64,000 nt of DNA from Niabella sp. (GCF_030150205.1 NZ_JASLGT010000011.1:186001-250000); one strand, 5' to 3'; counted from the first letter of the stretch, positions 36,753 to 46,031 are shown. Numbers and translations: made by a program. The notes: a model not told the origin generated them from the letters alone.

Positions 36753-36875
36753 TACCTTTGTAGACGCAGGTATTAAGCTGTTTGGTCAAACGTTGACCAG
36801 ATATAATGATACCAGCATTAGCTAGGGTTTACATTTAAAAACGACAGCGCTGTATTTCTATATGGCGCTGATTTA
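36753..36875 (+). ncRNA. Candidate non-coding transcript or orphan 5' leader
   Basis: Consensus TACCTTTG (36753-36760) precedes two stable hairpins, but only ORFs of 21 codons or fewer follow. The arrangement looks like a structured 5' leader that has lost its gene, or a small RNA. No Rfam family could be assigned. Confidence 0.3.
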
Positions 36876-37453
36876 TTGTTGATGATGCGCAGCTTACACT
36901 GTTTTATTTCGGCAGGAAGATTTATAATCTTTGCGGGTATAATATAAGTTGATAATTGTCAGCGATAACTGTTTTAAACGTCATGGCACAATTTGCACGT
37001 TAAGCCGTTTACAGACACCTGTGTTTGATTTTTTTTTAGTCCTGCGCGTATATACCGGTGTTCATGGCGTTTTTTAATCCTGATCTAAAGAACAAAAAAT
37101 CAGCCCTGAACGGAACTTCATCATTTGGCCGTTTAGGTGGTGCCAGCAACCTGGCCTGGCGGGATGAACAGCTGGTACGAAAGATAAACACGTCTCTAAA
37201 CATAAATGAGCCTGAAGTGCCTGCGCCTGCTTGTCGGCTTTCCTTATTTCGTTGATTTTCCGCAGATAAATGCTCATTATAAACAATTAAACAGTATAAA
37301 AGGAGTGCTCCTTTACACACTCCTTCTTTCAAAACTCCTTCCCAAACCCTATTTAACATAATGTTTTCACTCCTGTAAAATATTTTAATTGTATAATTCC
37401 GATAACAGTACCCGGTTACCGCTGGTCGAAGCAACTGCGCCATAGAAATATAC

Positions 37454-37461
37454 TACCTTTG
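37454..37461 (+). promoter_or_regulatory. -7 box of selU, close to the start codon
   Basis: TACCTTTG lies 12 bases before the selU ATG, which predicts a leader of only a few bases. Confidence 0.5.
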
Positions 37462-37473
37462 CGCGCGGCAAAC

Positions 37474-38499
37474 ATGACACAAAGCATTTCTATAAGCAAT
37501 TGGATTGAACAGGTACAGCAACTCCCCCTGGTAGATGTGCGCACCCCGGCTGAATTTGCACAGGGACATATTCCCGGTGCGGTTAACCTGCCGTTATTCA
37601 GCAATGAGGAACGGGTGCAGGTGGGCACAACATACAAACAGGTAAGTCGCGAAGAGGCCATCCTCCTGGGTTTTGAACTCACCGGACCCAAGTGGGCCGG
37701 CTTTATCCGGCAATGCCTGCAAATAGCACCCGGCAAACGGATGGCCGTGCATTGCTGGAGGGGCGGCATGCGCAGTGGTGCCATGGCCTGGGCCCTGAGC
37801 ATGTATGGTTTTGAGGTATACACGATCACAGGTGGTTATAAAGCCTACCGGCGCTGGACACACCGGCAGTTTGAACGGAACTATAATATACGGATATTGG
37901 GTGGCATGACCGGATCTGGTAAGACCCGTTTGCTGCAATACATGAAACAAAATGAACAGCAGGTGATTGACCTGGAAGAGCTGGCCCAGCACCAGGGTTC
38001 TTCTTATGGCACCATGAACAAAATGGTACAGCCCACACAGGAACAGTTTGAGAACGACCTGGCCTGGCAGCTAAAGGATATGCATCCGGAGCCGTTGTTA
38101 TGGCTGGAGGATGAATGCCAGAAGATCGGCAAGCGGACTATACCCCTACCCTTGTGGCACCAAATGCGGAGCGCATTACTGGTGGATCTGCAGGTGCCGC
38201 TGGAACAACGGGTGGCTACCCTGCTACAGGATTATGGGCATCTTGATCCGGATTTTTTGGTGGAAAGCACCGAGCGCATTCATAAACGGCTGGGACCATT
38301 GCAGACTAAACAGGCCGTTGCGGCCATCCGTGAAGGACGCATGGCGGATTTTATCCGTATCGCATTGGTCTATTATGATAAGGCCTATCGCAAGGGATTG
38401 GCAATGCGCCCTGCAGAGAAAGTGTTTGGTCTGCAAGCATCAGGAAGCAACCTGGAAGCCGATAGCGAACTGTTGACTGCGTTTGCAGCGACACTTTGA
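37474..38499 (+). CDS. selU: tRNA 2-selenouridine synthase
   Basis: A 341-residue SelU/MnmH that replaces sulfur by selenium at the wobble 2-thiouridine of tRNAs for Lys, Glu and Gln, using selenophosphate. An N-terminal rhodanese domain contains the catalytic Cys94 in HCWRGGMRS; the C-terminal part has a P-loop GGMTGSGKT (143-151). I start at the ATG at 37474 (MTQSISISNWIEQ), 12 bases after a consensus -7 box. The stop codon is the first three bases of an 8-bp tandem array. selD follows 212 bases downstream. Confidence 0.95.
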   Translation: MTQSISISNWIEQVQQLPLVDVRTPAEFAQGHIPGAVNLPLFSNEERVQVGTTYKQVSREEAILLGFELTGPKWAGFIRQCLQIAPGKRMAVHCWRGGMRSGAMAWALSMYGFEVYTITGGYKAYRRWTHRQFERNYNIRILGGMTGSGKTRLLQYMKQNEQQVIDLEELAQHQGSSYGTMNKMVQPTQEQFENDLAWQLKDMHPEPLLWLEDECQKIGKRTIPLPLWHQMRSALLVDLQVPLEQRVATLLQDYGHLDPDFLVESTERIHKRLGPLQTKQAVAAIREGRMADFIRIALVYYDKAYRKGLAMRPAEKVFGLQASGSNLEADSELLTAFAATL

Positions 38500-38624
38500 A
38501 AATATGAGAATATGAAAATATGAGAATATGAAAATATGAGAATATGAAAATATGAGAATGTGAGAATGTGAGAATGTGGGAATGTGGGAATGTGGGAATG
38601 TGGGAATGTGGGAATGTGGGAATT
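38497..38624 (+). repeat. 16 x 8-bp tandem repeat (TGRRAATR) overlapping the selU stop
   Basis: Sixteen exact 8-base units: seven alternating TGAAAATA/TGAGAATA, three TGAGAATG, five TGGGAATG and a last TGGGAATT. The gradient of variants suggests expansion from successive units. The array starts inside the selU TGA stop codon. Confidence 0.9.
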
Positions 38625-38711
38625 TCTGATAAACTTACTAATATACGAAAGTCCCATTAATGGTCTAATGTCAAACTTCAAACCACAAACATCAAGCGAG
38701 CAACGGAAATA

Positions 38712-39755
38712 ATGGAAACAACAACATTCAGATTGACACAATATTCGCATGGCGCCGGCTGTGGCTGTAAGATCAGTCCGGCCCTGCTGGATAAAATCCT
38801 ACATACAACGGTACCGCAGGCGATCGTGGATCCGCGCCTGCTGGTGGGGAATGATAAACGGGACGATGCCGCTGTACTGGACCTGGGTAATGGTACCGCG
38901 CTGATCTCCACCACCGATTTTTTTATGCCCATCGTGGATGATGCCTACGATTTTGGTCGCATAGCAGCTACCAACGCCATCAGTGATGTATATGCTATGG
39001 GTGGCAAACCGGTACTGGCCATTGCCATACTGGGCTGGCCCATCGATAAACTTCCGCCGGAGGTTGCCGGCCGGGTGCTGGAAGGTGCCCGGGCCGTTTG
39101 TGCCGATGCAGGTATTACCCTGGCCGGCGGACATAGCATCGACTGTCCGGAACCGGTATTTGGCCTGGCCGTAAATGGCCTGGTGGAGCTTTCGCATTTA
39201 AAACAGAATGCCACCGCTACTGCGGGTTGCCGGTTATACCTCACGAAGGCCCTGGGCGTAGGTGTATTATCGACGGCGCAAAAACGCGGGGTATTGCAGC
39301 CGGAAGATGCGGCCGTCGCCTTAAAAAGTATGACAACTCTCAATAAGCCCGGGGAACTGTTGGGCGGACTGGAAGCGGTTAAAGCCATGACGGATGTAAC
39401 CGGTTTTGGACTATTGGGACACCTGGCGGAGATGTGTGCCGGCAGCGGGGTATCGGCGGTGGTGGAATTTGATAAAGTACCGGTGATACCGGGTATTGCT
39501 GCCTATCTCGACCAGGGGGCTGTGCCCGGTGGTACCCGTCGCAACTGGGCCAGCTATGGACAGCAGATCGGACCGCTAACTGAACGCCAGCAACAGATCC
39601 TGGCCGATCCGCAAACCAGTGGTGGCTTATTGGTGGCCGTATCGGCAGATGGTACAGACCGTTTTGAAGCGCTGATGCGGGAACAGGGGTATGACCTGGA
39701 ATCCTTTGGCTGGCTGCAACCGCAGGACGATGGCCCGCTGATCCGTGTCGCCTGA
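38712..39755 (+). CDS. selD: Selenide, water dikinase (selenophosphate synthetase)
   Basis: A 347-residue enzyme making selenophosphate from selenide and ATP. The N-terminal motif SHGAGCGCK places the catalytic Cys17 and Lys20 as in E. coli SelD; Cys rather than selenocysteine is used. Further marks are DDAAVLDLGNG, TTDFFMPIVDDAYDFGRIAA, GGHSIDCPEPVFGL and DVTGFGLLGHLAEM. It supplies SelU encoded upstream. No selA or selB lies in the window, so a tRNA-modification use of selenium is suggested. Confidence 0.96.
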   Translation: METTTFRLTQYSHGAGCGCKISPALLDKILHTTVPQAIVDPRLLVGNDKRDDAAVLDLGNGTALISTTDFFMPIVDDAYDFGRIAATNAISDVYAMGGKPVLAIAILGWPIDKLPPEVAGRVLEGARAVCADAGITLAGGHSIDCPEPVFGLAVNGLVELSHLKQNATATAGCRLYLTKALGVGVLSTAQKRGVLQPEDAAVALKSMTTLNKPGELLGGLEAVKAMTDVTGFGLLGHLAEMCAGSGVSAVVEFDKVPVIPGIAAYLDQGAVPGGTRRNWASYGQQIGPLTERQQQILADPQTSGGLLVAVSADGTDRFEALMREQGYDLESFGWLQPQDDGPLIRVA

Positions 39756-39795
39756 TCTGAAGTTAAACATCGTATTGCTCAATAATATCATTCGC

Positions 39796-40185
39796 TCAGA
39801 TTTTTTGTTGCAGCGGCCAGTAATGTCCGAAGGGATCTTTGACCGTACCTTGCCGATAGCAATATTCATAATCCTGTGCCGGGCTTATTTCCTCTGCGCC
39901 TGCATTGATGGCGTTCTTCATTATACGATCCACATCCGGTACAAAGAGACCGATGCAAACGGTGGTGCCATTGTGCGTACCGGGCGAAAAATAACAGGAT
40001 TTTGCTGTGGTTTCATGCAGGTGAAACAATGCCCCGTCGATACTTAGTTCGGATACATGAATGCTGCCGTCTTCATTGGGAAAGCGTCTTAATTCCACAG
40101 CCCCAAACGCTTTTTCATAAAAGGAGATATCGCGCACGCCATTGGGAATAAAGAGTTCGGGTGCGAAGAAAATACCACTGTTCAT
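39796..40185 (-). CDS. VOC (PhnB-like) superfamily protein
   Basis: A 129-residue vicinal-oxygen-chelate protein of the PhnB/glyoxalase-like group: paired beta-alpha-beta-beta-beta modules with FYEKAFGAVELRRF, DGSIHVSELSIDGALFHLHE and the C-terminal VKDPFGHYWPLQ. In this group the metal ligands are often incomplete, so activity is uncertain. It runs convergent to selD with a 40-base gap. Confidence 0.85.
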   Translation of the reverse strand: MNSGIFFAPELFIPNGVRDISFYEKAFGAVELRRFPNEDGSIHVSELSIDGALFHLHETTAKSCYFSPGTHNGTTVCIGLFVPDVDRIMKNAINAGAEEISPAQDYEYCYRQGTVKDPFGHYWPLQQKI

Positions 40186-40290
40186 TATATAAATTTAGCA
40201 AAAAAGTACGCTTATAGCAATGAAGGGATTCGCGCCCCTTCAGGAACGGATCCCTTCGCCAATAGGGTTATGAACAGACCTTGCTTTCGC

Positions 40291-40704
40291 TTATTCTGTT
40301 GGAAACTTACTCATATCCATAAAAAACAGTTCCCATGTATGGCCATCATAATCTTCAATATTCATTTTTTGCATAAAGCCGTAATCCTGTGCGGGTATGG
40401 GTTCTGTGCCCCCCGCCTTCAGACCGTTTTCGGCCATTTCATTTACCTGGTCCAAACTGTCAAGGCTCAGTGCAAATAAGCCGGCAACATTCGTTTTGGT
40501 GTCCGCAATTGGCTTGTTTACAAAAGTGCTGAACTTCTCATGGCTCAGGATCATCAGGAAAATATGTTCGCTCCACACCATGCATTTTCCGGAATCATCA
40601 GAAAACTGTCGATTATTTATAAACCCAAGTTTTGTGTAAAAATCCATCGATCGGTTCACATCCTTTACGGGCAAATTGATAAATACCTGTTTCATTTGTA
40701 TCAT
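40291..40704 (-). CDS. VOC family glyoxalase-like protein
   Basis: A 137-residue VOC protein: FINLPVKDVNRSMDFYTKLGF at the N terminus, CMVWSEHIFLMIL, and DYDGHTWELFFMD at the C terminus (usual Glu ligand in WELFF). The ATG at 40704 has AGGAAAT seven bases upstream; ATG 40695 is also possible. It is only distantly similar to the adjacent VOC gene. Substrate unknown. Confidence 0.85.
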   Translation of the reverse strand: MIQMKQVFINLPVKDVNRSMDFYTKLGFINNRQFSDDSGKCMVWSEHIFLMILSHEKFSTFVNKPIADTKTNVAGLFALSLDSLDQVNEMAENGLKAGGTEPIPAQDYGFMQKMNIEDYDGHTWELFFMDMSKFPTE

Positions 40705-40920
40705 TTTTTATTTCCTGCTAAATTAATAAATACGCTGCGAAGATCAGATTTGTTAATCCGGCAATATACGGGGGAATTGCGGCCCAATAATGAGCCCGTT
40801 GATTACATGGAGTCTTTCATCCACGCTGTCTTGGGGTACCTATTTTTTTGCATATCTTTAGAATGATAAAAATTCCTCATAGTACTAACCTTTTTTTAAT
40901 TGATCACATCATAAACCCAT

Positions 40921-41472
40921 ATGCGCAAACAGGTCCTTTTTATACAAGGTGGCGGCAATGGAGGCTACAAGACCGATGCACCGCTGGTGGCTTCGTTGCA
41001 AGCCGCGCTGGGCAACGATTACCAGGTGCATTATCCCCAAATGCAAGCCGATGAAACGGTACCTGATTTCGCTTCACAATGGCTCCACCAGATCGGCGAA
41101 CAGATCGCAGCGGCTAAGAACGGACTAATACTGGCAGGTCACTCCCTTGGCGCTTCCCTGTTGGTAAAATACCTTTCAGAAAATACCGTTCAAACAAGTA
41201 TTGCCGGCGTATTCCTGGTGGCTCCACCCTATTGGAATGGCGATCAGGACTGGGTACAACCGTTGAAACTACAGGACGGTTTTGCGGATCAGTTACCTAA
41301 GGATCTCCCGTTTTATTTTTATCAATGCAGGGATGATGAAGTGGTGCCCTTTAATCATTTTACCCGTTACCGGCAACAGTTGCCCCGGGCGGTGTTCCGG
41401 GAACTGGAAAAAGGCGGACATGCGTTGCATAATGATTTGTCGGTGGTGGCGGCGGATATAAGGAGTTTGTAA
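40921..41472 (+). CDS. Small serine hydrolase, RBBP9/YdeN-like
   Basis: A 183-residue cytosolic alpha/beta hydrolase. It has VLFIQGGGNGGY at the first strand, the nucleophile elbow LAGHSLGAS, the Asp in QCRDDEVVPF and the His in LEKGGHAL, giving a complete triad. Length and layout match the small RBBP9/YdeN group, whose physiological substrates are poorly known. Single gene. Confidence 0.85.
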   Translation: MRKQVLFIQGGGNGGYKTDAPLVASLQAALGNDYQVHYPQMQADETVPDFASQWLHQIGEQIAAAKNGLILAGHSLGASLLVKYLSENTVQTSIAGVFLVAPPYWNGDQDWVQPLKLQDGFADQLPKDLPFYFYQCRDDEVVPFNHFTRYRQQLPRAVFRELEKGGHALHNDLSVVAADIRSL

Positions 41473-41588
41473 TTTTTCAAAGGTGGAAACCAGAAATAAG
41501 AATAAGGACGCCCAAGGTGTCAAAAACGCTTCGTATTTATAAAATTTGTAATTTTATAGCTACCACCTAAACATCGAAACACTTTTTT

Positions 41589-42104
41589 ATGATCAGGCTT
41601 TTGATAAAACACGTATGCTACGCTCTTTTGGTTCTCTTTGCAATTAAAACATCTGCTCAGACAACAGAAGATTTTAAAAAGCTAAAAGAGGAAAATGCAT
41701 ACCTCCGGAAATCGCTGAATATTAAAGAGGCTTCCCTGAAACAGGCCACAAGCGACAGCTTCAGCTTTAGTCTCATACGTTGCACGGGAAATAAAACTGA
41801 AAAACAAATTGACCTGGAAATCCTGATAACTAATCTTTCTGGTAACCGGAAAATTCAATTTTCGCCGGATACATACGCAAGAGCGATAGATGTTCAGGGT
41901 AATGTTTATACGCCTGATGCTATTAAAATTGGCGCAGAAAAGTATGCAAGTGATATTTACCAGGATGTACCTCTGAAGCTCTCGTTCTCGTTTGTAAAGT
42001 TAGACCCTTCGGTTGCCCTGCTGAAGCTGATCAGCCTGAAATATTTTGTTCCCGGTCGTTATGTGGAGAAAGAAGTTTTATTTAAAGATATACCGGTTAC
42101 GTAG
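41589..42104 (+). CDS. Hypothetical exported protein
   Basis: A 171-residue protein with a signal peptide ending near TSAQ (24). A short coiled-coil-like segment (TTEDFKKLKEENAYLRKSLNI) is followed by an Ig-like beta region (IDLEILITNLSGNRKIQFSPD, GNVYTPDAIKIG). No family was recognised. It may be a surface or periplasmic adhesin-like or scaffold protein, but this is a guess. Confidence 0.65.
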   Translation: MIRLLIKHVCYALLVLFAIKTSAQTTEDFKKLKEENAYLRKSLNIKEASLKQATSDSFSFSLIRCTGNKTEKQIDLEILITNLSGNRKIQFSPDTYARAIDVQGNVYTPDAIKIGAEKYASDIYQDVPLKLSFSFVKLDPSVALLKLISLKYFVPGRYVEKEVLFKDIPVT

Positions 42105-42258
42105 AAATGACTTAGTCATTTTGCTGATTGTTGACTTATTTTATATCGATAGATCATTTATCTGCCTGAAAAGACTTTTGAACGCACTTTGAACGAAGGC
42201 TGAGATAGGCCAGACAGCTTGACAACACCCTGCCTGCACAGCAGTAAACTAACGTAAT

Positions 42259-43005
42259 ATGGATATACGCAAAACAATTGAAATCTTGGAAGCCCTTGTC
42301 TCTGGCTGTTCTCCGTCAACGGGAGAAGTAATCGGTGAGGAAAGTATTTTGAATGAACGGGACGTGATCCGGGCACTACAAATTGCAATCGACCGGCTCA
42401 GCAACGAAATACCTCCAGAAGAGGGAACCATTCATATACCTGATGAAGAGATAAAAAACGCCATTGTGCTTTTTAAGCAACTGGAATTAGCTCCAACTTA
42501 CAGCCGGCTGGCCGGATTCTTTTTGGCTACCCGCAGGTTTGAAAATGAGCTGATTCACTCAAATAGACTTTATGGGAAGTATCATGGACGATATCAAAAG
42601 GGACAGGTTTTGGATTTTTTTATGGCATATCTTGCCGATAACGGATATTCTAAACACGGAAAGAAGGTCTCTTCTGAAAATGAGCCATGGAAAACAATCG
42701 ACTTTTTTCGCAGGGATCGTTTTAACAACCTTTCGGAACATGCTATAATAGAATTAAAGGAGGCGATTAAAAAACTGGGTGTTCTTAAAACCGATAACCT
42801 TGCCACCTATATTCAGATCGCAAGAACAAATTACCCGCGGGCTTATGAGGCCTGGACAGATGTGGAGAAAACGCTTCTACGCGATGCGATGCAGTACACC
42901 AATGATCTAAGCGTCTTATCGGATTGTTTTCAAAGAGGCGAAGGATCTATCGCATCTTTCGGACAAAAACTGATCTATGAAAATCAAATCCTGACAAATG
43001 GCTGA
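42259..43005 (+). CDS. Hypothetical protein with N-terminal TGE/VIRAL motif
   Basis: A 248-residue cytosolic protein. The first 50 residues follow the pattern ILEALVSGCSPSTGEVIG...ERDVIRALQIAID, which resembles short modules found at the ends of some helicase- or topoisomerase-like accessory proteins, but I cannot name the family. The C-terminal 180 residues are helical and charged with LYGKYHGRYQKGQ and EAWTDVEKTLL. No membrane segments or signal. Single gene; function unknown. Confidence 0.6.
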   Translation: MDIRKTIEILEALVSGCSPSTGEVIGEESILNERDVIRALQIAIDRLSNEIPPEEGTIHIPDEEIKNAIVLFKQLELAPTYSRLAGFFLATRRFENELIHSNRLYGKYHGRYQKGQVLDFFMAYLADNGYSKHGKKVSSENEPWKTIDFFRRDRFNNLSEHAIIELKEAIKKLGVLKTDNLATYIQIARTNYPRAYEAWTDVEKTLLRDAMQYTNDLSVLSDCFQRGEGSIASFGQKLIYENQILTNG

Positions 43006-43481
43006 AAGGAAAACGGATTTACCGGTGTTAAACGAAAAGCAGCATTGGCTGTGATCAGTGAACAAAAGCGAATCCTGGTATTGATTCCGGAAAGACCAGG
43101 CCCCTACTCGAGGGACTTATTTACCGGTGGAAGAAAAAGTAGTCACTCTTTATATTTATTTTTCAATGCGTAAATAATCTGCTGTTGTTAATTTATTTTC
43201 ACACCTTACCATGCGGAAGCATTTTCCCTTACCACCACAGGGCCAATACCCCGCCTTTTGTTTTTAAAGGATATCGCTCACTCAATGCTGTTTCCTTGGT
43301 GATTTTATGGTTGCCACAGATTGCGCCTGCGGCGCTTTTCTGCGACATGGTTGCTGTTAAAGCGGATGCCAAACCTGCGCAACTTGTCACGCCCAGGGCG
43401 TGATCTGTGGCTTTAAGGAAACGACATTAATCGCTTACCTCGAAAATTAATAGTAGATTGCAGCATAACGATATCTTCACT
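43006..43481. other. 476-base intergenic region with a palindromic element
   Basis: No gene was seen. The segment 43313-43411 is bounded by inverted GCCACAGAT/ATCTGTGGC and contains a perfect TCACGCCC-A-GGGCGTGA hairpin (43387-43403) and a GCGCCTGCGGCGC hairpin. Confidence 0.5.
43313..43411. repeat. 99-base palindromic (MITE-like) element
   Basis: Nine-base terminal inverted repeats GCCACAGAT/ATCTGTGGC enclose two smaller perfect hairpins. No coding capacity. The ends echo the GCCACAG modules elsewhere in the window. Confidence 0.5.
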
Positions 43482-45194
43482 ATGAAAGAGGAACAGCTCA
43501 GAAGCAGCAACTGGTTTGGCCGCACCGGCAAGGATGGTTTTATTTACCGCTCGTGGATGAAGAACAGCGGCATTCCGGATCACGAATTTAAGAAACCCGT
43601 CATCGGGATCTGCAATACCTGGAGTGAGCTTACGCCCTGTAACGCGCATTTCCGGGAGCTGGCGGCTTCTGTAAAACGCGGTGTGCTGGAAGCAGGCGGC
43701 CTCCCCCTGGAGTTTCCGGTGATGAGCCTGGGCGAAACCCTGATGAAGCCCACCGCCATGCTGTTTCGGAACTTAGCCAGCATGGATGTGGAGGAAAGCA
43801 TAAGAGCCAACCCGCTGGATGGTGTGGTGCTGCTTTGTGGTTGCGATAAAACCACTCCTTCCCTGCTGATGGGTGCCTGCAGTGTGAACCTGCCTACCCT
43901 CATTGTATCGGGCGGACCGATGCTTACGGGAAAATACCAGGGGCAAAGCATCGGCACCAGTGATGTGTGGCGACTGGCCGCCGGACTGGAAACCGGAGCG
44001 GTGCAGGAGACAGAGCTCAACGATATGGAAGGCGCGCTTTGCCGCAGCCAGGGGCATTGTGCCGTAATGGGTACGGCTTCTACCATGGCTTGTATGGTGG
44101 AAGCCCTGGGCCTCTCCCTTCCCGGTAATGCGGCCATTCCCGCGGTGGATGCCCGCCGGAAAGTGCTGGCTCAATATTCCGGCAGCCGCATCGTGGAAAT
44201 GGTGCGGGAACAATTGTGTTTGTCCGATATTCTTACCCGGCAGGCTTTTGAAAATGCCATCATCACCAATGCCGCCATTGGCGGTTCTACCAATTTTGTC
44301 ATTCACCTGCTGGCTATTGCCGGCCGCATTGGCGTGCCGCTTAACCTGCAGGACTTTGATACGCTTTCTAAAAACATACCGCTGCTGGTAAACCTGCAGC
44401 CCTCCGGTGCCTTTTTTATGGAAGATCTTTATTATGCCGGCGGCTTGCCCGCGGTGCTTAAAGAGCTGGATGACCTGCTGCACGCGGATGCGCTTACGGT
44501 AAACGGCAAAACCATTGGGGAAAACAACCGCAATGCCGGTTGCTATAACCGGGAGGTGATCGCCACGGCGGCAACACCCGTCAATACCGCTACTGGTCTG
44601 GCCGTATTAAAAGGAAATATTTGTCCGGACGGTGCGGTCATCAAGCCTTCGGCCGCCAGTGCACACCTGATGCAGCATACGGGCCCGGCCCTGGTGTTTG
44701 AATCGATCGATGATTACAAAACCCGGATCAATGATGACGACCTGGAGGTGGACGCAAACACCATCCTTGTATTAAAGAACGTAGGACCCAAGGGCTATCC
44801 TGGTATGCCGGAGGTGGGCAATATGACCCTGCCTAAAAAATTACTGCAGCAGGGCGTTACCGATATGGTGCGCATCTCTGACGGTCGCATGAGCGGTACC
44901 GGCTTTGGTACCGTTATCCTCCATGTATCGCCGGAAGCCGCCCTGGGCGGCAACTTCAGCGTATTGCAAACCGGGGATATGATCAGCCTGGATGTGGAGC
45001 GCCGCACCCTTGATGTACAGCTTACAGACGAGGAACTGGCCCAACGCAGGAAGGCCTGGCAACCATTGCCACCGCAGGCCTCAAGGGGCTATGTGCAGCT
45101 GTATACCCAGCGGGTATTGCAGGCGCACCTGGGGGCCGATCTTGATTTTTTAACGGGCAGCAGTGGTGCGGAGGTAAGTAAAGATTCTCACTAA
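43482..45194 (+). CDS. IlvD/Edd family dehydratase, sugar-acid type
   Basis: A 570-residue Fe-S dehydratase. I start at the ATG at 43482 (MKEEQLRSSNWFGRTG). Cluster and active-site residues are visible: ICNTWSELTPCNAHF, LLCGCDKTTPSLLMG (Cys121 and the Lys of the GCDK motif) and a third Cys in SQGHCAVMGTAST. The N-terminal SWMKNSGIPDHEF and the C-terminal GTGFGTVILHVSPEAA fit pentonate/hexonate dehydratases (for example arabinonate or xylonate type) better than dihydroxy-acid dehydratase. An SDR gene follows after 16 bases, supporting sugar-acid catabolism. The exact sugar is not known. Confidence 0.88.
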   Translation: MKEEQLRSSNWFGRTGKDGFIYRSWMKNSGIPDHEFKKPVIGICNTWSELTPCNAHFRELAASVKRGVLEAGGLPLEFPVMSLGETLMKPTAMLFRNLASMDVEESIRANPLDGVVLLCGCDKTTPSLLMGACSVNLPTLIVSGGPMLTGKYQGQSIGTSDVWRLAAGLETGAVQETELNDMEGALCRSQGHCAVMGTASTMACMVEALGLSLPGNAAIPAVDARRKVLAQYSGSRIVEMVREQLCLSDILTRQAFENAIITNAAIGGSTNFVIHLLAIAGRIGVPLNLQDFDTLSKNIPLLVNLQPSGAFFMEDLYYAGGLPAVLKELDDLLHADALTVNGKTIGENNRNAGCYNREVIATAATPVNTATGLAVLKGNICPDGAVIKPSAASAHLMQHTGPALVFESIDDYKTRINDDDLEVDANTILVLKNVGPKGYPGMPEVGNMTLPKKLLQQGVTDMVRISDGRMSGTGFGTVILHVSPEAALGGNFSVLQTGDMISLDVERRTLDVQLTDEELAQRRKAWQPLPPQASRGYVQLYTQRVLQAHLGADLDFLTGSSGAEVSKDSH

Positions 45195-45210
45195 ACCTTA
45201 TATACTACGA

Positions 45211-45972
45211 ATGGAGTTCGCTAATAAAACAGCCATAGTAACCGGTGCCGCACAGGGCATTGGTTTTGAATTGTGCCGGCAACTGGCCGCCGGCGGTGCG
45301 GGGGTCATCCTGAACGACCTGGACCCGGCGCTGGCTCAAACAGCAGCAACAACGATCAATACACAGTTTCCCGGAAGGGTTTATGCCGTTGGGGGCGATT
45401 GCAGCAACCCGGAAGTGATCCGGCAACTGGTACAGGCTGCCGTTGACCAATACGGCAGACTGGATATTGCGATTGCCAATGCGGGGATCACCTTGTTTGG
45501 CGATTTCCTGGATTATAGCCCAGAGGCGTTTTACAAGGTATTGCAGGTAAACCTGGGCGGTTCTTTCTTTTTGGCGCAGGCCGCTGCGCAACAAATGAAG
45601 GCCCAGGGCTCCGGGGGCTCCATCCTGTTTATGTCTTCCGTAACCGGGCACCTGGCGCATAAGGGACTGGTAGCTTATGGCATGACGAAGGCGGCGCTGG
45701 AAATGCTGGCCCGCAACCTGGTGATCGAGCTTTCCGGCTATGGCATCAATATCAACGCCATTGCACCCGGTGCCACGCTTACAGAGCGTACCCAGGCCGA
45801 CCCGGAATATGCTGCCAAATGGGAAAAGATCACACCCGGTGGCCGGCCCGCAACGGTGGATGATATTGCCCGCACGGCCTTGTTCCTCGTTCATGAACAA
45901 TCCCGCCATATAAACGGACAACATATCGTTATTGACGGCGGGTGGAGCTGTGTGGGCGTACAGCCGGATTGA
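45211..45972 (+). CDS. SDR family oxidoreductase
   Basis: A 253-residue classical short-chain dehydrogenase. The NAD(P) loop is TGAAQGIGFELC, followed by the structural NAGI motif (IANAGITLFGD), the catalytic Ser in FMSSVTGHLAHKG, YGMTK (catalytic Tyr and Lys), and a C-terminal IDGGWSCVGV. It starts 16 bases after the dehydratase stop. Together they probably oxidise and dehydrate a sugar or sugar acid. Confidence 0.93.
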   Translation: MEFANKTAIVTGAAQGIGFELCRQLAAGGAGVILNDLDPALAQTAATTINTQFPGRVYAVGGDCSNPEVIRQLVQAAVDQYGRLDIAIANAGITLFGDFLDYSPEAFYKVLQVNLGGSFFLAQAAAQQMKAQGSGGSILFMSSVTGHLAHKGLVAYGMTKAALEMLARNLVIELSGYGININAIAPGATLTERTQADPEYAAKWEKITPGGRPATVDDIARTALFLVHEQSRHINGQHIVIDGGWSCVGVQPD

Positions 45973-46031
45973 CGGCCTGCGTAATGTCGTCAATCTCTTG
46001 TTGAGACAAGACGTTGACCAGACAGCACATC

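Larger units (their letters stand above)
36629..37473. other. 845-base gene-poor region with an orphan promoter and hairpins
   Basis: No convincing CDS. It holds a consensus -7 box (36753-36760), a perfect TGGTCAA-ACG-TTGACCA hairpin (36783-36799), a CAGCGC/GCGCTG hairpin (36845-36870), a T-rich tract (37029-37038), and a segment (37074-37200) open in two overlapping frames on opposite strands with no recognisable product. The selU promoter is at the right end. Confidence 0.5.

Noticed and set aside
37036..37443. 135-codon minus-strand ORF and opposing 65-codon plus-strand ORF
   Set aside because: Both are open over the same GC-richer stretch, have atypical composition and no recognisable domain; probably spurious.
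38497..38624. CRISPR array
   Set aside because: Repeat unit is 8 bp with no spacers and no cas genes.
38385..38750. Minus-strand ORF with SHIPTFPH-type repeats
   Set aside because: It is only the translation of the 8-bp DNA array and changes with it; no start or context.
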